DNA from: Rhodospirillales bacterium
GTDB lineage: Bacteria > Pseudomonadota > Alphaproteobacteria > Rhodospirillales > JAPHRK01
Assembly: GCA_026196105.1 (NCBI GenBank)
Contig: JAPHRK010000031.1
Location: forward strand, 1-64,000
Direction of reading: 5' to 3'
Length of the DNA stretch: 64,000 bases
Part shown: positions 36,435 through 45,152 of the stretch, piece by piece
Numbering within the stretch: the first letter of the stretch is position 1
Layout: each line of letters starts with the position of its first letter
Made by a program: the position numbers and the translations under genes
Notes under the pieces: model-generated
Database searches by the model: none
Told to the model about the DNA's origin: nothing
The model's input: the letters and a program-made list of their open reading frames with translations, nothing else

Positions 36435-37204
36435 TCATTCTCTTCTAAAATTTGCTTCCTTGCTGCCATATCTGCAGCCTCAATCGCTTTTTCGGGCGTT
36501 TCACCTGTTCGCAAGACATGTACTCCTGCTGCTGTTTCTATGGTGATCAGTTTTCCAACCCAGCTAAAGGGGCGCGTACGAATTATTTCGTTAAGTTGTT
36601 GCGCTTTCTCTCGCGCTCCTTCTCGATTTGATACGGTCAGAATAACCCCAAAATCAGTCCCTGAGAGGTTACCGAGAATATCTGTTTCCCGAAGCTCAGC
36701 CTTTAACAGCAAAGCGACGTGAATAAGAGCACCCTCAATGCACATGTAGCCATGGTCAGCTTTAATTTGGTCCCCATTGGTGACATTTAGATACAATAAA
36801 CAGTGCTGGATACCTTCCGGCATTTTTTGACTTAAAAAGCGGGTGACTTCCCGAATAAAAGCTCGATGGTTCAAAACAGGAAAGACGGGGTCCTTATCTG
36901 CCATCTCAGCAAAATAGTTTTCTCGCTCTTTGCTTTGGCTAAGTTTATGCCTAAGAGCATCAACTTCCGTCATGAGGCTTGAAATTGCCCGGCGAACGTC
37001 GGGGGTTAGCTCCCCTTCAGAGATTCCCATCACAGAAGCGGCATCATCACTGTCCACGTCACCGTGCCCACTGCCTTGATCATAAGACGTGGGATAGGCT
37101 CCCGACCTTTTAGCCGGAGAGAACGTATTCTTATCCTCTTGCTTTTTTTCCCGACTCAACCCAGCTGTCGGGAAAACCGGATTTGGAGGCGTGACTTCTG
37201 ACAT
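36431..37204 (-). CDS. Degenerate GGDEF-domain protein
   Basis: This 257-residue protein has an N-terminal low-complexity region, a short coiled coil and a GGDEF fold (DKDPVFPVLNHRAFIREVTRF to the C-terminus). The active-site loop reads LSGTDFGVIL instead of GG(D/E)EF, so diguanylate cyclase activity is not expected. It might bind GTP or c-di-GMP, or act as a scaffold. ATG 37204 is preferred over 37234. The soluble, sensor-less layout is common in Rhodospirillales, but the role is unknown. Confidence 0.8.
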   Translation of the reverse strand: MSEVTPPNPVFPTAGLSREKKQEDKNTFSPAKRSGAYPTSYDQGSGHGDVDSDDAASVMGISEGELTPDVRRAISSLMTEVDALRHKLSQSKERENYFAEMADKDPVFPVLNHRAFIREVTRFLSQKMPEGIQHCLLYLNVTNGDQIKADHGYMCIEGALIHVALLLKAELRETDILGNLSGTDFGVILTVSNREGAREKAQQLNEIIRTRPFSWVGKLITIETAAGVHVLRTGETPEKAIEAADMAARKQILEEND

Positions 37205-37414
37205 GCCGTTTTTCCAATAATTTAGGATTAACACACCATAGCATAATCAAGGTTGATTGAAAATTAAGAGAATAAAGCTCTCACATGTTAGAAAGATTAA
37301 AAACAGCGTTGACCCAACGACGATAAACAGGTTTTATATTTCAAGTCATATTATTAAAGATGAGGTATATTATAAGATGCCTCAAAAAATATAAAGAATA
37401 TTTGGGAGCACAAA

Positions 37415-37879
37415 ATGGCGACACTCGAATTAAATAACATCGACGAACTCAAAGCCTATGTTGGGAAAGATTTAGGCACCAGCGACTGGGTATTAGTCGA
37501 TCAAGAAATGATCGATAAGTTTGCCGATGCTACTGGTGATCACCAATGGATTCATGTTGATGTAGAAAAGGCCAAAAAATTTATGCCAGGGGGCAGTACC
37601 ATTGCTCATGGTTACCTAACCCTCTCCCTCGCCCCTATGATGATGTACGAGATATATCAAGTAAAAAGCGTCAAAACTGGGATTAATTACGGAGCAAATA
37701 AGATAAGATTTTTGAACATGGTTCCTGCTGGATCTCGCCTCCGCATGCAACTCAAGTTACTTTCCCTAGAGCAAGGCAAAGATGGTGGCTACCAGATGAT
37801 TACAGAAATAACCATTGAAATGGAAGGGCAGGAACGCCCAGCCCTTTTCGCAGAAATGATTGCAGTTCTATACGAATAG
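37415..37879 (+). CDS. MaoC-like enoyl-CoA hydratase
   Basis: This 154-residue single hot-dog-fold protein carries the hydratase motif FADATGDHQWIHVD with the catalytic Asp/His pair, and GSTIAHGYLTLSLAP. It could hydrate enoyl-CoA to (R)-3-hydroxyacyl-CoA for PHA synthesis, as PhaJ does; the location 275 bp upstream of phaC supports this. Family members also serve other acyl-CoA pathways, so the symbol phaJ is not assigned. ATG follows GGGAG. Confidence 0.85.
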   Translation: MATLELNNIDELKAYVGKDLGTSDWVLVDQEMIDKFADATGDHQWIHVDVEKAKKFMPGGSTIAHGYLTLSLAPMMMYEIYQVKSVKTGINYGANKIRFLNMVPAGSRLRMQLKLLSLEQGKDGGYQMITEITIEMEGQERPALFAEMIAVLYE

Positions 37880-37942
37880 GCGTAGAATTTTCCGCCTGAA
37901 AGTCGCTTTTTTGACTACAGAATAAACGTCGAAATTAGAAGT

Positions 37943-38037
37943 TTTGCGGATAAATGCAAACTTATAATTTCCAGGCAAGTTCCAGTCACAACTTGCAAGC
38001 AAAAGGCCATTTATTATAATATCGGCCTATTTTTAGG
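37943..38037 (+). promoter_or_regulatory. phaC upstream region with TTGC/GCAA dyads and hairpin
   Basis: The 275-bp gap before phaC contains TTTGC-N8-GCAAA (37943-37960), GCAAGTT-N8-AACTTGC (37975-37996) and TTGC-AA-GCAA (37993-38002). An AGGCC/GGCCT hairpin with a T-rich tail (near 38004-38036) could terminate the MaoC transcript. The TGC/GCA dyads resemble those at the phasin promoter, hinting at a common regulator such as PhaR, which is not in this window. Confidence 0.35.
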
Positions 38038-38154
38038 AGCAAAGTCACTTTGTTCAATATACTCTAAGGGGCATTGAACGGTTTGGTTTTGGGTAAAATA
38101 TAGCGCTCAACATTTTAAAACGATGCATGATGTATCATAACAGGGAATAGTAAA

Positions 38155-39876
38155 ATGGACGCAAAAGATACAATTTCTGATGCAGCAGAACAGACCAAAT
38201 CGCAAGTTGAAGCGGCGATGCGTGCTGCAGAAGGTATGCTCGGCCCAAATCCTATTGTTGGACTGAATAAAAAAGATGTCCTTGAAGCAGCCTCTACAGT
38301 ATTAGATCAAGCGGTTAAGCAACCAGCTTTGCTTGGTACTCACTACATGTCTTTCCTCAAAGAAACAGCGAAGGCCCTAACTGGCACCTCAGAAGTAAAA
38401 CCCCAAAAAGGGGATAAACGATTTACGGATGATGCTTGGACAAAGAACCCAATCTACAAAGCTTACATGCAGACCTATCTTGCAGGGGTTGAATCATTAC
38501 AAAGCTGGCTTGATGACATGGGGTTGGACCATAAGAATACCGAACGCACCCGCTTCTTAATGTCCCTCGTAACGGATACATTTGTCGCAACCAATACTCT
38601 TCTTGGGAATCCTGCTGCCCTCAAAAAGCTAATTGAAACAAAAGGCGGAAGTGGTGTCCGTGGCATGCAGCATATGATTGATGATATGCTGCATAATAAC
38701 TTCATGCCTTCACAGGTTAATAAGTCAAACTTTGAAGTTGGTAAAAATCTTGCGAACACCCCAGGATCCGTTGTTTACCGGGATGAAATCCTTGAGCTAA
38801 TCCAATACACTCCATCGACTCCAAAAGTTCAACAAGTACCTATTTTGGTTGTTCCACCGCAAATCAACAAGTTTTATGTCTTTGATCTATCCGAGGAAAA
38901 AAGCATGGCGAAGTATTTGGTAGACCAAGGCTTCCAGGTGTTTATCATTAGTTGGCGTAATCCAACTCCAGCCCAAAGGGACTGGGGTATTATTGAATAT
39001 GTGCATGGGATCGAGGGCGCTGCCGAAGCCATGTCAGAGATTACTAAATGCAAAAAAATTAACATCATTGGTGCCTGTTCAGGCGGCATCACCGTTGCCT
39101 TAGGCGTCGAACACCTGACCAAGCATTGTGATATCGAAGTGAATACCCTGACACTTATGGTTAGTGTTTTAGATGTACGTGGAGCTGAAGATACGACTAT
39201 TGGTCACTTCTCCAGCAAAGAAACTATTGAACTGGCAAAATTAGCATCTCAGGGCAAAGGCATTCTGGAAGGGGCTGAAATGGGGCGGATTTTCGCTTGG
39301 CTACGCCCCAATGATTTGATCTGGAATTACTGGGTCAATAACTACCTGATGGGTAATGAGCCTCCTTCTTTTGACATCCTCTACTGGAATAATGATTCAA
39401 CAAGATTACCCGCAAAACTTCATACTGAATTCCTTGACCTGTTTAATACCAACCCCTTGGTAAAACACGGCGAAATGATTCTTGAAGACACGCCGGTTGA
39501 TCTTGCTCATGTTGAAGTGGACTCTTTCATTGTTGGTGGCGTAACCGATCACATCACCCCGTGGAAAGGTACTTATAAAACCACCCAGATGCTCGGTGGT
39601 AAAAGTGAATATGTCTTAAGCTATAGTGGACACATCCAGGCAATCCTAAGCCCTCCAGGCAACCCAAAATCATCATATTTTATTAACGATGCAACTCCAG
39701 AAAACCCTGAGGAATACTTAGAAACTGCAACACGGGTTCAAGGTTCTTGGTGGGATCATTGGAATAAGTGGTTAACCGAGCGCTCAGGCAAAGAGAAAGC
39801 TGCACCAAAAACATTAGGCAGCAAAATGCACCCAGCAGGAGAAAATTCTCCTGGCACCTATGTAAAAGAAGTCTAG
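38155..39876 (+). CDS. phaC: Class I poly(3-hydroxyalkanoate) synthase
   Basis: This 573-residue granule-associated enzyme polymerises (R)-3-hydroxyacyl-CoA. The lipase-box-like catalytic site is GACSGG with Cys308; the downstream Asp and His expected for class I appear in VGGVTDHITPW and SYSGHIQAI. The N-terminal region of about 100 residues is typical of class I enzymes and is rich in Ala/Glu. Ribosome site GGGAATAGTAAA is weak. The gene is followed by a hydrolase resembling PHA depolymerase, then, on the other strand, DUF445, then the phasin. Confidence 0.95.
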   Translation: MDAKDTISDAAEQTKSQVEAAMRAAEGMLGPNPIVGLNKKDVLEAASTVLDQAVKQPALLGTHYMSFLKETAKALTGTSEVKPQKGDKRFTDDAWTKNPIYKAYMQTYLAGVESLQSWLDDMGLDHKNTERTRFLMSLVTDTFVATNTLLGNPAALKKLIETKGGSGVRGMQHMIDDMLHNNFMPSQVNKSNFEVGKNLANTPGSVVYRDEILELIQYTPSTPKVQQVPILVVPPQINKFYVFDLSEEKSMAKYLVDQGFQVFIISWRNPTPAQRDWGIIEYVHGIEGAAEAMSEITKCKKINIIGACSGGITVALGVEHLTKHCDIEVNTLTLMVSVLDVRGAEDTTIGHFSSKETIELAKLASQGKGILEGAEMGRIFAWLRPNDLIWNYWVNNYLMGNEPPSFDILYWNNDSTRLPAKLHTEFLDLFNTNPLVKHGEMILEDTPVDLAHVEVDSFIVGGVTDHITPWKGTYKTTQMLGGKSEYVLSYSGHIQAILSPPGNPKSSYFINDATPENPEEYLETATRVQGSWWDHWNKWLTERSGKEKAAPKTLGSKMHPAGENSPGTYVKEV

Positions 39877-39926
39877 GCCTCCTTATATAAAGGATAAGGT
39901 CTTTCAATTGGAGAAGTTGACAGCTC

Positions 39927-40817
39927 ATGTTTTTTGAATCAACCGGTCGTAAAGCACAAAATGGTTTTATTCGCGTTGACGGACAAACACTTCATGTTGC
40001 CGTTCGCCCTGGCGATAAGAGCACAGTGCCGCTTTTAATCTTTAATGGCATTGGCGCGAATTTAGAACTTCTTGAACCCTTCGTGGATGCCCTAGAAGGC
40101 ATTGAGACCATTTGTTACGATGTCCCTGGAGTTGGGGCATCGCCGACGCCCCTACTGCCTTACCGCTTCTCAGGCCATGCCCGGATCGCGGCACATCTTC
40201 TCAATGCTCTTGATGCCCCTGTGGTTGACGTTATCGGCGTTTCATGGGGTGGGGCTTTAGCTCAACAATTTGCCCATCAGTACCCCAGAAGGTGCCGCCG
40301 TTTAATCTTAGCTGCAACATCTCCTGGCGCTGTAATGGTACCAGGGAAACCTAAAGTACTAATGAAAATGGCGTCGCCAAAACGCTATACCAACCCAAAT
40401 TACTTGAAGGAAATTGCCTCAACGATTTATGGCGGCAAATTCCGAAGCGACCCTGAACTCGCTCGTAAACACGGGAGTAAAATCCGGAGCCAAGGCGGTA
40501 AAGGTTATTATTTCCAATTGTTTGCCGGGGCTGGCTGGACCAGTATCCATTGGCTCCGCAAACTCAAACAGCCAACCTTAGTCCTTGCGGGTACTGATGA
40601 CCCACTCATTCCTCTGATTAACGCTAAAGCTCTTGCCGCCCTCATCCCAAAATCCAAACTGGTGACTTTTGACTGTGGGCACCTTTTTTTGATTACTCAT
40701 AAAGAAGAGATGGCAAAAGTTATCAGTGAATTCCTAACTGAACACGACCCACTCGGAGAATTTACAACTGAGGAAATTACTGATGAGGAAATTGCGGGTA
40801 TCGCAGAAACGGCCTAA
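39927..40817 (+). CDS. Alpha/beta hydrolase, PhaZ-like intracellular PHA depolymerase
   Basis: This 296-residue alpha/beta-hydrolase has nucleophile Ser106 in GVSWGGAL, an oxyanion region FNGIGANLE, Asp in LAGTDDPLIP and His in DCGHLF. It resembles the medium-chain PHA depolymerase (TIGR02240) of Pseudomonas pha operons. The acidic C-terminal tail (TTEEITDEEIAGIAE) is unusual. It is 50 bp after phaC, so a granule-mobilising role is likely. Other esterase functions remain possible. Confidence 0.8.
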   Translation: MFFESTGRKAQNGFIRVDGQTLHVAVRPGDKSTVPLLIFNGIGANLELLEPFVDALEGIETICYDVPGVGASPTPLLPYRFSGHARIAAHLLNALDAPVVDVIGVSWGGALAQQFAHQYPRRCRRLILAATSPGAVMVPGKPKVLMKMASPKRYTNPNYLKEIASTIYGGKFRSDPELARKHGSKIRSQGGKGYYFQLFAGAGWTSIHWLRKLKQPTLVLAGTDDPLIPLINAKALAALIPKSKLVTFDCGHLFLITHKEEMAKVISEFLTEHDPLGEFTTEEITDEEIAGIAETA

Positions 40818-42070
40818 AATATAGATTCTGTTAACAAGAAGAGCGCACCACCTATTAGGCAGCCGACCAAGGTACCGTTAATACGGATGTACTGTAGGTC
40901 ACTGCCGACTTCTAACTCGATTGTCTTAGCGATTGTTTCTGAATCCCAGTTGTGGACTTCATCAGCAATGAGGTTGCCGATTTCATGTCGCCAAGGCAAG
41001 ACAACATGAATAACGAGCTCTTCAATGGTTTTATTGAGTTTTGCCCGCAGATTGTCGTCTTCCATGAGTTTCTGCCCAAAGCCTTCAAGCCCATTTGCCA
41101 CTGCTTCTTGGAGTTCTGAAGAAGGATTATCCGCATTCTCTAAAAGAACTTCCCTAATTTGATCCCAGGCTTCCCCTAAGAAAGCATGCACCTCTTGATT
41201 CTCTAAAAAATCATCTCGAAGCTCATTCACTTTATTTCGGTAGCTTTCAGAGTTCTGGAGTTTTTCAATAACATCATCAACAGCTTCTTCAAATTTTTCC
41301 CGCGCCGGATGCCCTTCTTTGGTTAACTCATCTAGCAGCTTAACCACTCCTGTGATAATCAGTTTTGCGACACCTTTATCAACGGTACCAGGAACCCACC
41401 AGAAACTCTTTTCTTTAACCCCGCCCAGCACCATCTTTTTATTCTCTTCTAATGCCTCTTTAGCCAAGGAGAGAGATTTGTCGAAAAGCTTTCTGTGGTC
41501 ACCACTTTTCGCGATCAAGGCAACAATGCGTCCCAGAGTTGGGGCTAGATCCATTTTGCCGAGCTGTTGAGACGCTGCATCACGGATCACATCACGGATT
41601 TGTTCATGGCGTAGGGAACCAATAACGTAAGGTATGGCTGAGAAAAAGTAATGGGTAAAGAAATGTGCATTCTCAGTTTGGGCAAGCCAGCGTGCTGCCT
41701 TGCCTGCTATATCGGTTGAATGCATACGCCCGACAACCACTGCATCCGTGAGAAAGTTATTTGATATAAACTCACCTAAACTTTTTCCGATACGGTCTTT
41801 ATTTTTTGACACCAATGCAGTGTGAGGAATTGGAATGCCGAGGGGGTGCCTAAACAGAGCCGTTACTGCAAACCAATCTGCAAGGCCACCAATAATTCCT
41901 GCCTCGGCACCAGCACGGATTAACAATTCCCAAAACCCAGGATCTTCGATGAATCGAGTCGCAATATAAATGGCAACCATGACTACCAAAGTGCCCGTCG
42001 CAAAAAGCCGATGGCGGTTTAAAATAAGCCGCTTATCATCTTGCCCCTGCTGGTTTCGACCCATAATCAC
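40814..42070 (-). CDS. DUF445 family membrane protein
   Basis: This 418-residue protein has an N-terminal hydrophobic helix pair, the DUF445 signature ADWFAVTALFRHPLGIPIPHT, a long helical middle and a C-terminal hydrophobic segment (LVGCLIGGALFLLTES). The family's function is unknown. GTG 42070 is chosen since GGGAG lies 11 bases upstream; an ATG six bases later is an alternative. Its stop overlaps that of the PhaZ-like gene by four bases. Whether it belongs to PHA metabolism is unclear. Confidence 0.85.
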   Translation of the reverse strand: MIMGRNQQGQDDKRLILNRHRLFATGTLVVMVAIYIATRFIEDPGFWELLIRAGAEAGIIGGLADWFAVTALFRHPLGIPIPHTALVSKNKDRIGKSLGEFISNNFLTDAVVVGRMHSTDIAGKAARWLAQTENAHFFTHYFFSAIPYVIGSLRHEQIRDVIRDAASQQLGKMDLAPTLGRIVALIAKSGDHRKLFDKSLSLAKEALEENKKMVLGGVKEKSFWWVPGTVDKGVAKLIITGVVKLLDELTKEGHPAREKFEEAVDDVIEKLQNSESYRNKVNELRDDFLENQEVHAFLGEAWDQIREVLLENADNPSSELQEAVANGLEGFGQKLMEDDNLRAKLNKTIEELVIHVVLPWRHEIGNLIADEVHNWDSETIAKTIELEVGSDLQYIRINGTLVGCLIGGALFLLTESIF

Positions 42071-42193
42071 GGTGCAATATTCTCCCGTTAGTAAAACGCT
42101 AAACCACTGCTATATAAACAAATACTACGACTTACCGCCCCATCTTACCAGCGATCATTCTAGCCCTCAAATGGTGCGACGCAAACAAATATT

Positions 42194-42224
42194 TGCAGCG
42201 CAATATAATTTATGTTGCACTGCA
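42194..42224 (+). promoter_or_regulatory. Phasin promoter with two TGC-N3-GCA dyads
   Basis: A perfect TATAAT (42204-42209) is bracketed by TGCAGCGCA (42194-42202) and TGCACTGCA (42216-42224), whose starts are 22 bp apart, two helical turns. TGC/GCA-rich sequences of this type have been reported as PhaR targets at phaP in Paracoccus. Occupancy of either site would block RNA polymerase, so PHA-dependent derepression is a reasonable inference. A clear -35 is not seen. Confidence 0.55.
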
Positions 42225-42302
42225 CCATAAATAGGTTTATATTAATCTCCATCGGAAACAAAGAATGCATCTTTTTTCCGACAACTTAATCAAAGGGACA
42301 CG

Positions 42303-42345
42303 ATGGCCCGTGGGCCATACCCGGCCACGATTTCGTGTTGCCGCT
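42303..42345 (+). promoter_or_regulatory. Phasin 5' leader hairpins
   Basis: In the about 140-nt leader, ATGGCCC-GT-GGGCCAT is a 7-bp palindrome near 42309-42324 and CACGATTTCGTG a second near 42333-42344. They lie just before the phasin ribosome site (AAAGGAATATTGAA) and may stabilise the abundant mRNA. No riboswitch class is recognised. Confidence 0.35.
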
Positions 42346-42365
42346 ACTGATAAAGGAATATTGAA

Positions 42366-42911
42366 ATGACCGCTAAAGCAAAAACCGCCGCTCCTAAAGC
42401 TGCTGCTCCTAAAGCCGAAGAAAAAGTTGCAAACCCAGCTGCAGAGACCGTGAAAAAAGTTCAAGCCGCTGCTACTGAAAATCTTACCAAGATTCGTGAA
42501 GTAGCTAACGAGAACTACAAAAAAGCTGAAACTTCCATCAAAGACACCGTAGCAGGTCTGAACGATCAACTTGCTAACGTTCGCGAATATGGCTCCGAAG
42601 CTGGCGAACTTGTCAAAACCTCTGGCAAAACTGCGGCTAAAGGTATTTGGGACTTTGATGTTGAGCTCTTCAACTTCGCAAAAGCAACCATGACCCGCAA
42701 TGTTGAATTGGTTAAAGCTTCTGCTACAGCCAAAAATGTTCAAGACCTCGTCAACATCCAAACCAACTGCTGGTTTGGTCGTCTTGAAGAAAGCAACAAG
42801 TACGTTAAATCACTTGCCGATATCTCTTACAAAACTGTAGTAGATACCAGCAAACCTTTGACTGATGCTGCTGTTAAAGTTGCCAGCAAGAAAAGCGAAG
42901 CTGCTGCTTAA
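42366..42911 (+). CDS. Phasin family protein
   Basis: This 181-residue protein coats PHA granules and sets their number and size. The N-terminal 30 residues are an Ala/Lys/Pro-rich region (KAAAPKAEEKVANPAAE) and the remainder is an amphipathic helix typical of Phasin_2 proteins (LFNFAKATMTRNVELVKASATAKN as a fragment). The abundant Ala and Lys and lack of a signal peptide fit a cytoplasmic granule protein. It ends with a 10-bp terminator. It is likely controlled by the paired dyads at its promoter. Confidence 0.88.
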   Translation: MTAKAKTAAPKAAAPKAEEKVANPAAETVKKVQAAATENLTKIREVANENYKKAETSIKDTVAGLNDQLANVREYGSEAGELVKTSGKTAAKGIWDFDVELFNFAKATMTRNVELVKASATAKNVQDLVNIQTNCWFGRLEESNKYVKSLADISYKTVVDTSKPLTDAAVKVASKKSEAAA

Positions 42912-42945
42912 TTACCCTTCAGCTTACTTTCAAAAAAATTATAAG

Positions 42946-42975
42946 TGGTCGCATCATAAGATGCGGCCATTTTTT
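42946..42975 (+). terminator. Terminator after the phasin gene
   Basis: TGGTCGCATC (42946-42955) pairs with GATGCGGCCA (42960-42969), loop ATAA, followed by TTTTTTATTTT. Confidence 0.9.
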
Positions 42976-43012
42976 ATTTTCATCTATCAAGTAAGCCCAT
43001 ACAGCATTATGC

Positions 43013-43046
43013 TTGCCATTGGAGGCGTGATTCTTATAATCGCGCC
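43013..43046 (+). promoter_or_regulatory. purE promoter overlapped by a 9-bp inverted repeat
   Basis: TTGCCA (43013-43018), a 16-bp spacer and a perfect TATAAT (43035-43040) form a strong promoter. An inverted repeat, 43024-43032 with 43038-43046 (one G-T), overlaps the -10 and reaches the expected start site. It may be an operator or simply a leader hairpin. Confidence 0.6.
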
Positions 43047-43073
43047 CTTTCGACCTTGGGAAGGAGAGAATTC

Positions 43074-43571
43074 ATGTCAGGCAAAAAGCCGCTCGTGGGA
43101 GTGATCATGGGCAGCCAGTCAGACTGGGAAACTATGCGCCACACTACGGAAACGTTGGAAAAGTTAGGCGTCCCTTTCGAAGCACGAATTGTTTCTGCCC
43201 ACAGGACACCGAAACGTCTTTATGATTATGCAGAAACGGCTAAAGATCGTGGCCTTAAAGTCATCATTGCCGGTGCAGGCGGAGCGGCTCATCTACCAGG
43301 TATGGCCGCTGCGATGACCCCCCTTCCCGTTTTTGGCATTCCCGTTGAAAGCAAAGCTTTAAAAGGCATGGATAGTCTTCTCTCCATTGCTCAAATGCCT
43401 GGTGGTGTTCCCGTCGGTACTCTTGCCATTGGTAAAGCTGGCGCAATCAACGCAGCATTGCTTGCTGGAAGCGTCATTGCCCTTATGGACGATAACGTCG
43501 CCAAAGCCCTGGATGAATGGCGGGAAAACCAAACATCTGCCGTCGCTGAAATTCCTGTTAATAATCCCTGA
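43074..43571 (+). CDS. purE: N5-carboxyaminoimidazole ribonucleotide mutase
   Basis: This 165-residue class I PurE moves the carboxylate of N5-CAIR to C4 in purine synthesis. The motifs [13 protein letters not shown] and [16 protein letters not shown] are diagnostic. ATG 43074 is chosen because AAGGAGAG lies five bases upstream; the frame is open six codons earlier. purK follows after nine bases, so the two-step route N5-CAIR/CAIR is encoded together. Confidence 0.95.
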   Translation: MSGKKPLVGVIMGSQSDWETMRHTTETLEKLGVPFEARIVSAHRTPKRLYDYAETAKDRGLKVIIAGAGGAAHLPGMAAAMTPLPVFGIPVESKALKGMDSLLSIAQMPGGVPVGTLAIGKAGAINAALLAGSVIALMDDNVAKALDEWRENQTSAVAEIPVNNP

Positions 43572-43580
43572 GCAAAGATC

Positions 43581-44669
43581 ATGACTGCAGAACCTCTCAA
43601 CTCAATCCCTTCCGGAAGTACTATTGGCATTATTGGGGGGGGGCAACTTGGACGCATGACGGCTATTGCAGCGGCAAACCTTGGCTATCATTGCCATATT
43701 TTTTGCCCTGAAGAGCGCTGCCCGGCATCAAAAGTTTCCGCAGAATTTACCCAAGCAGAATATACAGACCACGAAGCTCTCGCCCGGTTTGCTGATAGCG
43801 TTGATGTGGTCACCTTTGAGTTTGAAAATATTCCTCATGAGAGTGTGCAACTTTTAACTGAGCATGTACTAGTTCGACCAAACTGGGATGCTCTGAAAAT
43901 TAGCCAAGATCGGCTAATAGAAAAAGATTTTCTCAATCAAAATGGCATTTCAACAGCAAGTTATAAGCGCGCAACATCTGCCGAAGATCTAAAAACAGCT
44001 GTTGCAGAAATTGGAACACCTTCAGTTCTTAAAACCGTTCGTCTTGGCTATGACGGCAAAGGTCAAGTTAAGGTTACAGAAGACACTAACTTAGATGAAG
44101 CTTGGTCTACCATGGGTTCTGAACTTGGTGTCTTAGAAGGTTTTGTTCCCTTTGAGAGAGAAATTTCTGTCATCGTCGCTCGCGCCCCAAGTGGGGAATG
44201 CCGCGCCTTTGAACCCGTTCATAATGTTCATACAAATCATATTCTCGACACAACCACAGCCCCGGCAGGTATCTCGCCTCAGCTAAGGGATAAAGCTATC
44301 GCCATGGCCGAACAGGTTGCCACGGCTTTAGATATCATTGGCCTTTTAGCTGTAGAAATGTTCGTCACCAACGAAGATGATCTCTTGGTGAACGAGATTG
44401 CTCCTCGCCCACATAATTCAGGGCACTGGACAATGGATGGTTGCGCTACAAGTCAGTTTGAGCAGTTTGTAAGAGCTATCTGCGGTTTGCCATTGGGCTC
44501 TACTGAACGGCTGCATAATACGGTAATGACTAATCTTATTGGTGATGACGTCAACGATTGGGAAGAAATCCTTACAGAACCGAATGCCCATTTGCATCTC
44601 TATGGCAAGAGAGAAGCCCGCACGGGGCGCAAAATGGGCCATGTAAATCGCTTGTTCCCAAAAACATAA
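43581..44669 (+). CDS. purK: 5-(carboxyamino)imidazole ribonucleotide synthase
   Basis: This 362-residue ATP-grasp enzyme makes N5-CAIR from AIR, bicarbonate and ATP. The N-terminal IGIIGGGQLGRMTAIAAANLG and the ATP-grasp motifs KTVRLGYDGKGQ and NEIAPRPHNSGHWT are present. It is directly downstream of purE in the same operon. Confidence 0.95.
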   Translation: MTAEPLNSIPSGSTIGIIGGGQLGRMTAIAAANLGYHCHIFCPEERCPASKVSAEFTQAEYTDHEALARFADSVDVVTFEFENIPHESVQLLTEHVLVRPNWDALKISQDRLIEKDFLNQNGISTASYKRATSAEDLKTAVAEIGTPSVLKTVRLGYDGKGQVKVTEDTNLDEAWSTMGSELGVLEGFVPFEREISVIVARAPSGECRAFEPVHNVHTNHILDTTTAPAGISPQLRDKAIAMAEQVATALDIIGLLAVEMFVTNEDDLLVNEIAPRPHNSGHWTMDGCATSQFEQFVRAICGLPLGSTERLHNTVMTNLIGDDVNDWEEILTEPNAHLHLYGKREARTGRKMGHVNRLFPKT

Positions 44670-44749
44670 GGGACCTCTAGTTCCTTAACCTAAAATACTA
44701 TATAGTTCCCTGTAACTAAAAAACATTTGGTATCAGAAGAGGCAAGCTA

Positions 44750-45148
44750 ATGACTGAAGATGGTGGGTTCACAAAAAAATCTTTTGCTCCTGGTGAGGTT
44801 ATTCTTGAAGAAGATATGCCGGGGGAAGGCATTTACCTAATCACATCAGGTAAAGTTGAAATTCGTAAAAATACCAAAAATAAAGGGGTAAAGAAATTAG
44901 CGATCCTTGAAAAAGGAGACATCATGGGTGAGATGTCTATGCTTGATGGGCAACCCCATATGGCAACAGCAGTTGCTATAAAAGAGACCCACTTGACAAT
45001 CATGTCTAAAGAAGTTTTTCAAGCCAAAGTAGAAGCTATGGATCCTATTTTGAAAAGTGCCATTCAAACTCTTGTCAAGCGCGCCAGACAGATGGCCGAG
45101 AACTTTGAAATGGAAGAAGACTTCATGGATAGATATAACGCCATTTAA
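44750..45148 (+). CDS. Single cyclic nucleotide-binding domain protein
   Basis: This 132-residue protein is a lone CRP-type beta-barrel (SFAPGEVILEEDMPGEGIYLI, with the phosphate-binding cassette region GDIMGEMSMLDGQPHMATAVA as a fragment) and a short C-terminal helix. There is no HTH, kinase or channel domain. Cyclic AMP or GMP binding is possible, but the usual Arg in the cassette is replaced by His, so ligand binding is uncertain. It could act as a regulatory subunit. Confidence 0.8.
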   Translation: MTEDGGFTKKSFAPGEVILEEDMPGEGIYLITSGKVEIRKNTKNKGVKKLAILEKGDIMGEMSMLDGQPHMATAVAIKETHLTIMSKEVFQAKVEAMDPILKSAIQTLVKRARQMAENFEMEEDFMDRYNAI

Positions 45149-45152
45149 GAAA

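Noticed and set aside
42237..42761. 174-codon open frame on the minus strand over the phasin
   Set aside because: Antisense to a well-supported phasin; Phe/Ser/Cys-rich composition is typical of a shadow of an Ala/Lys-rich gene.
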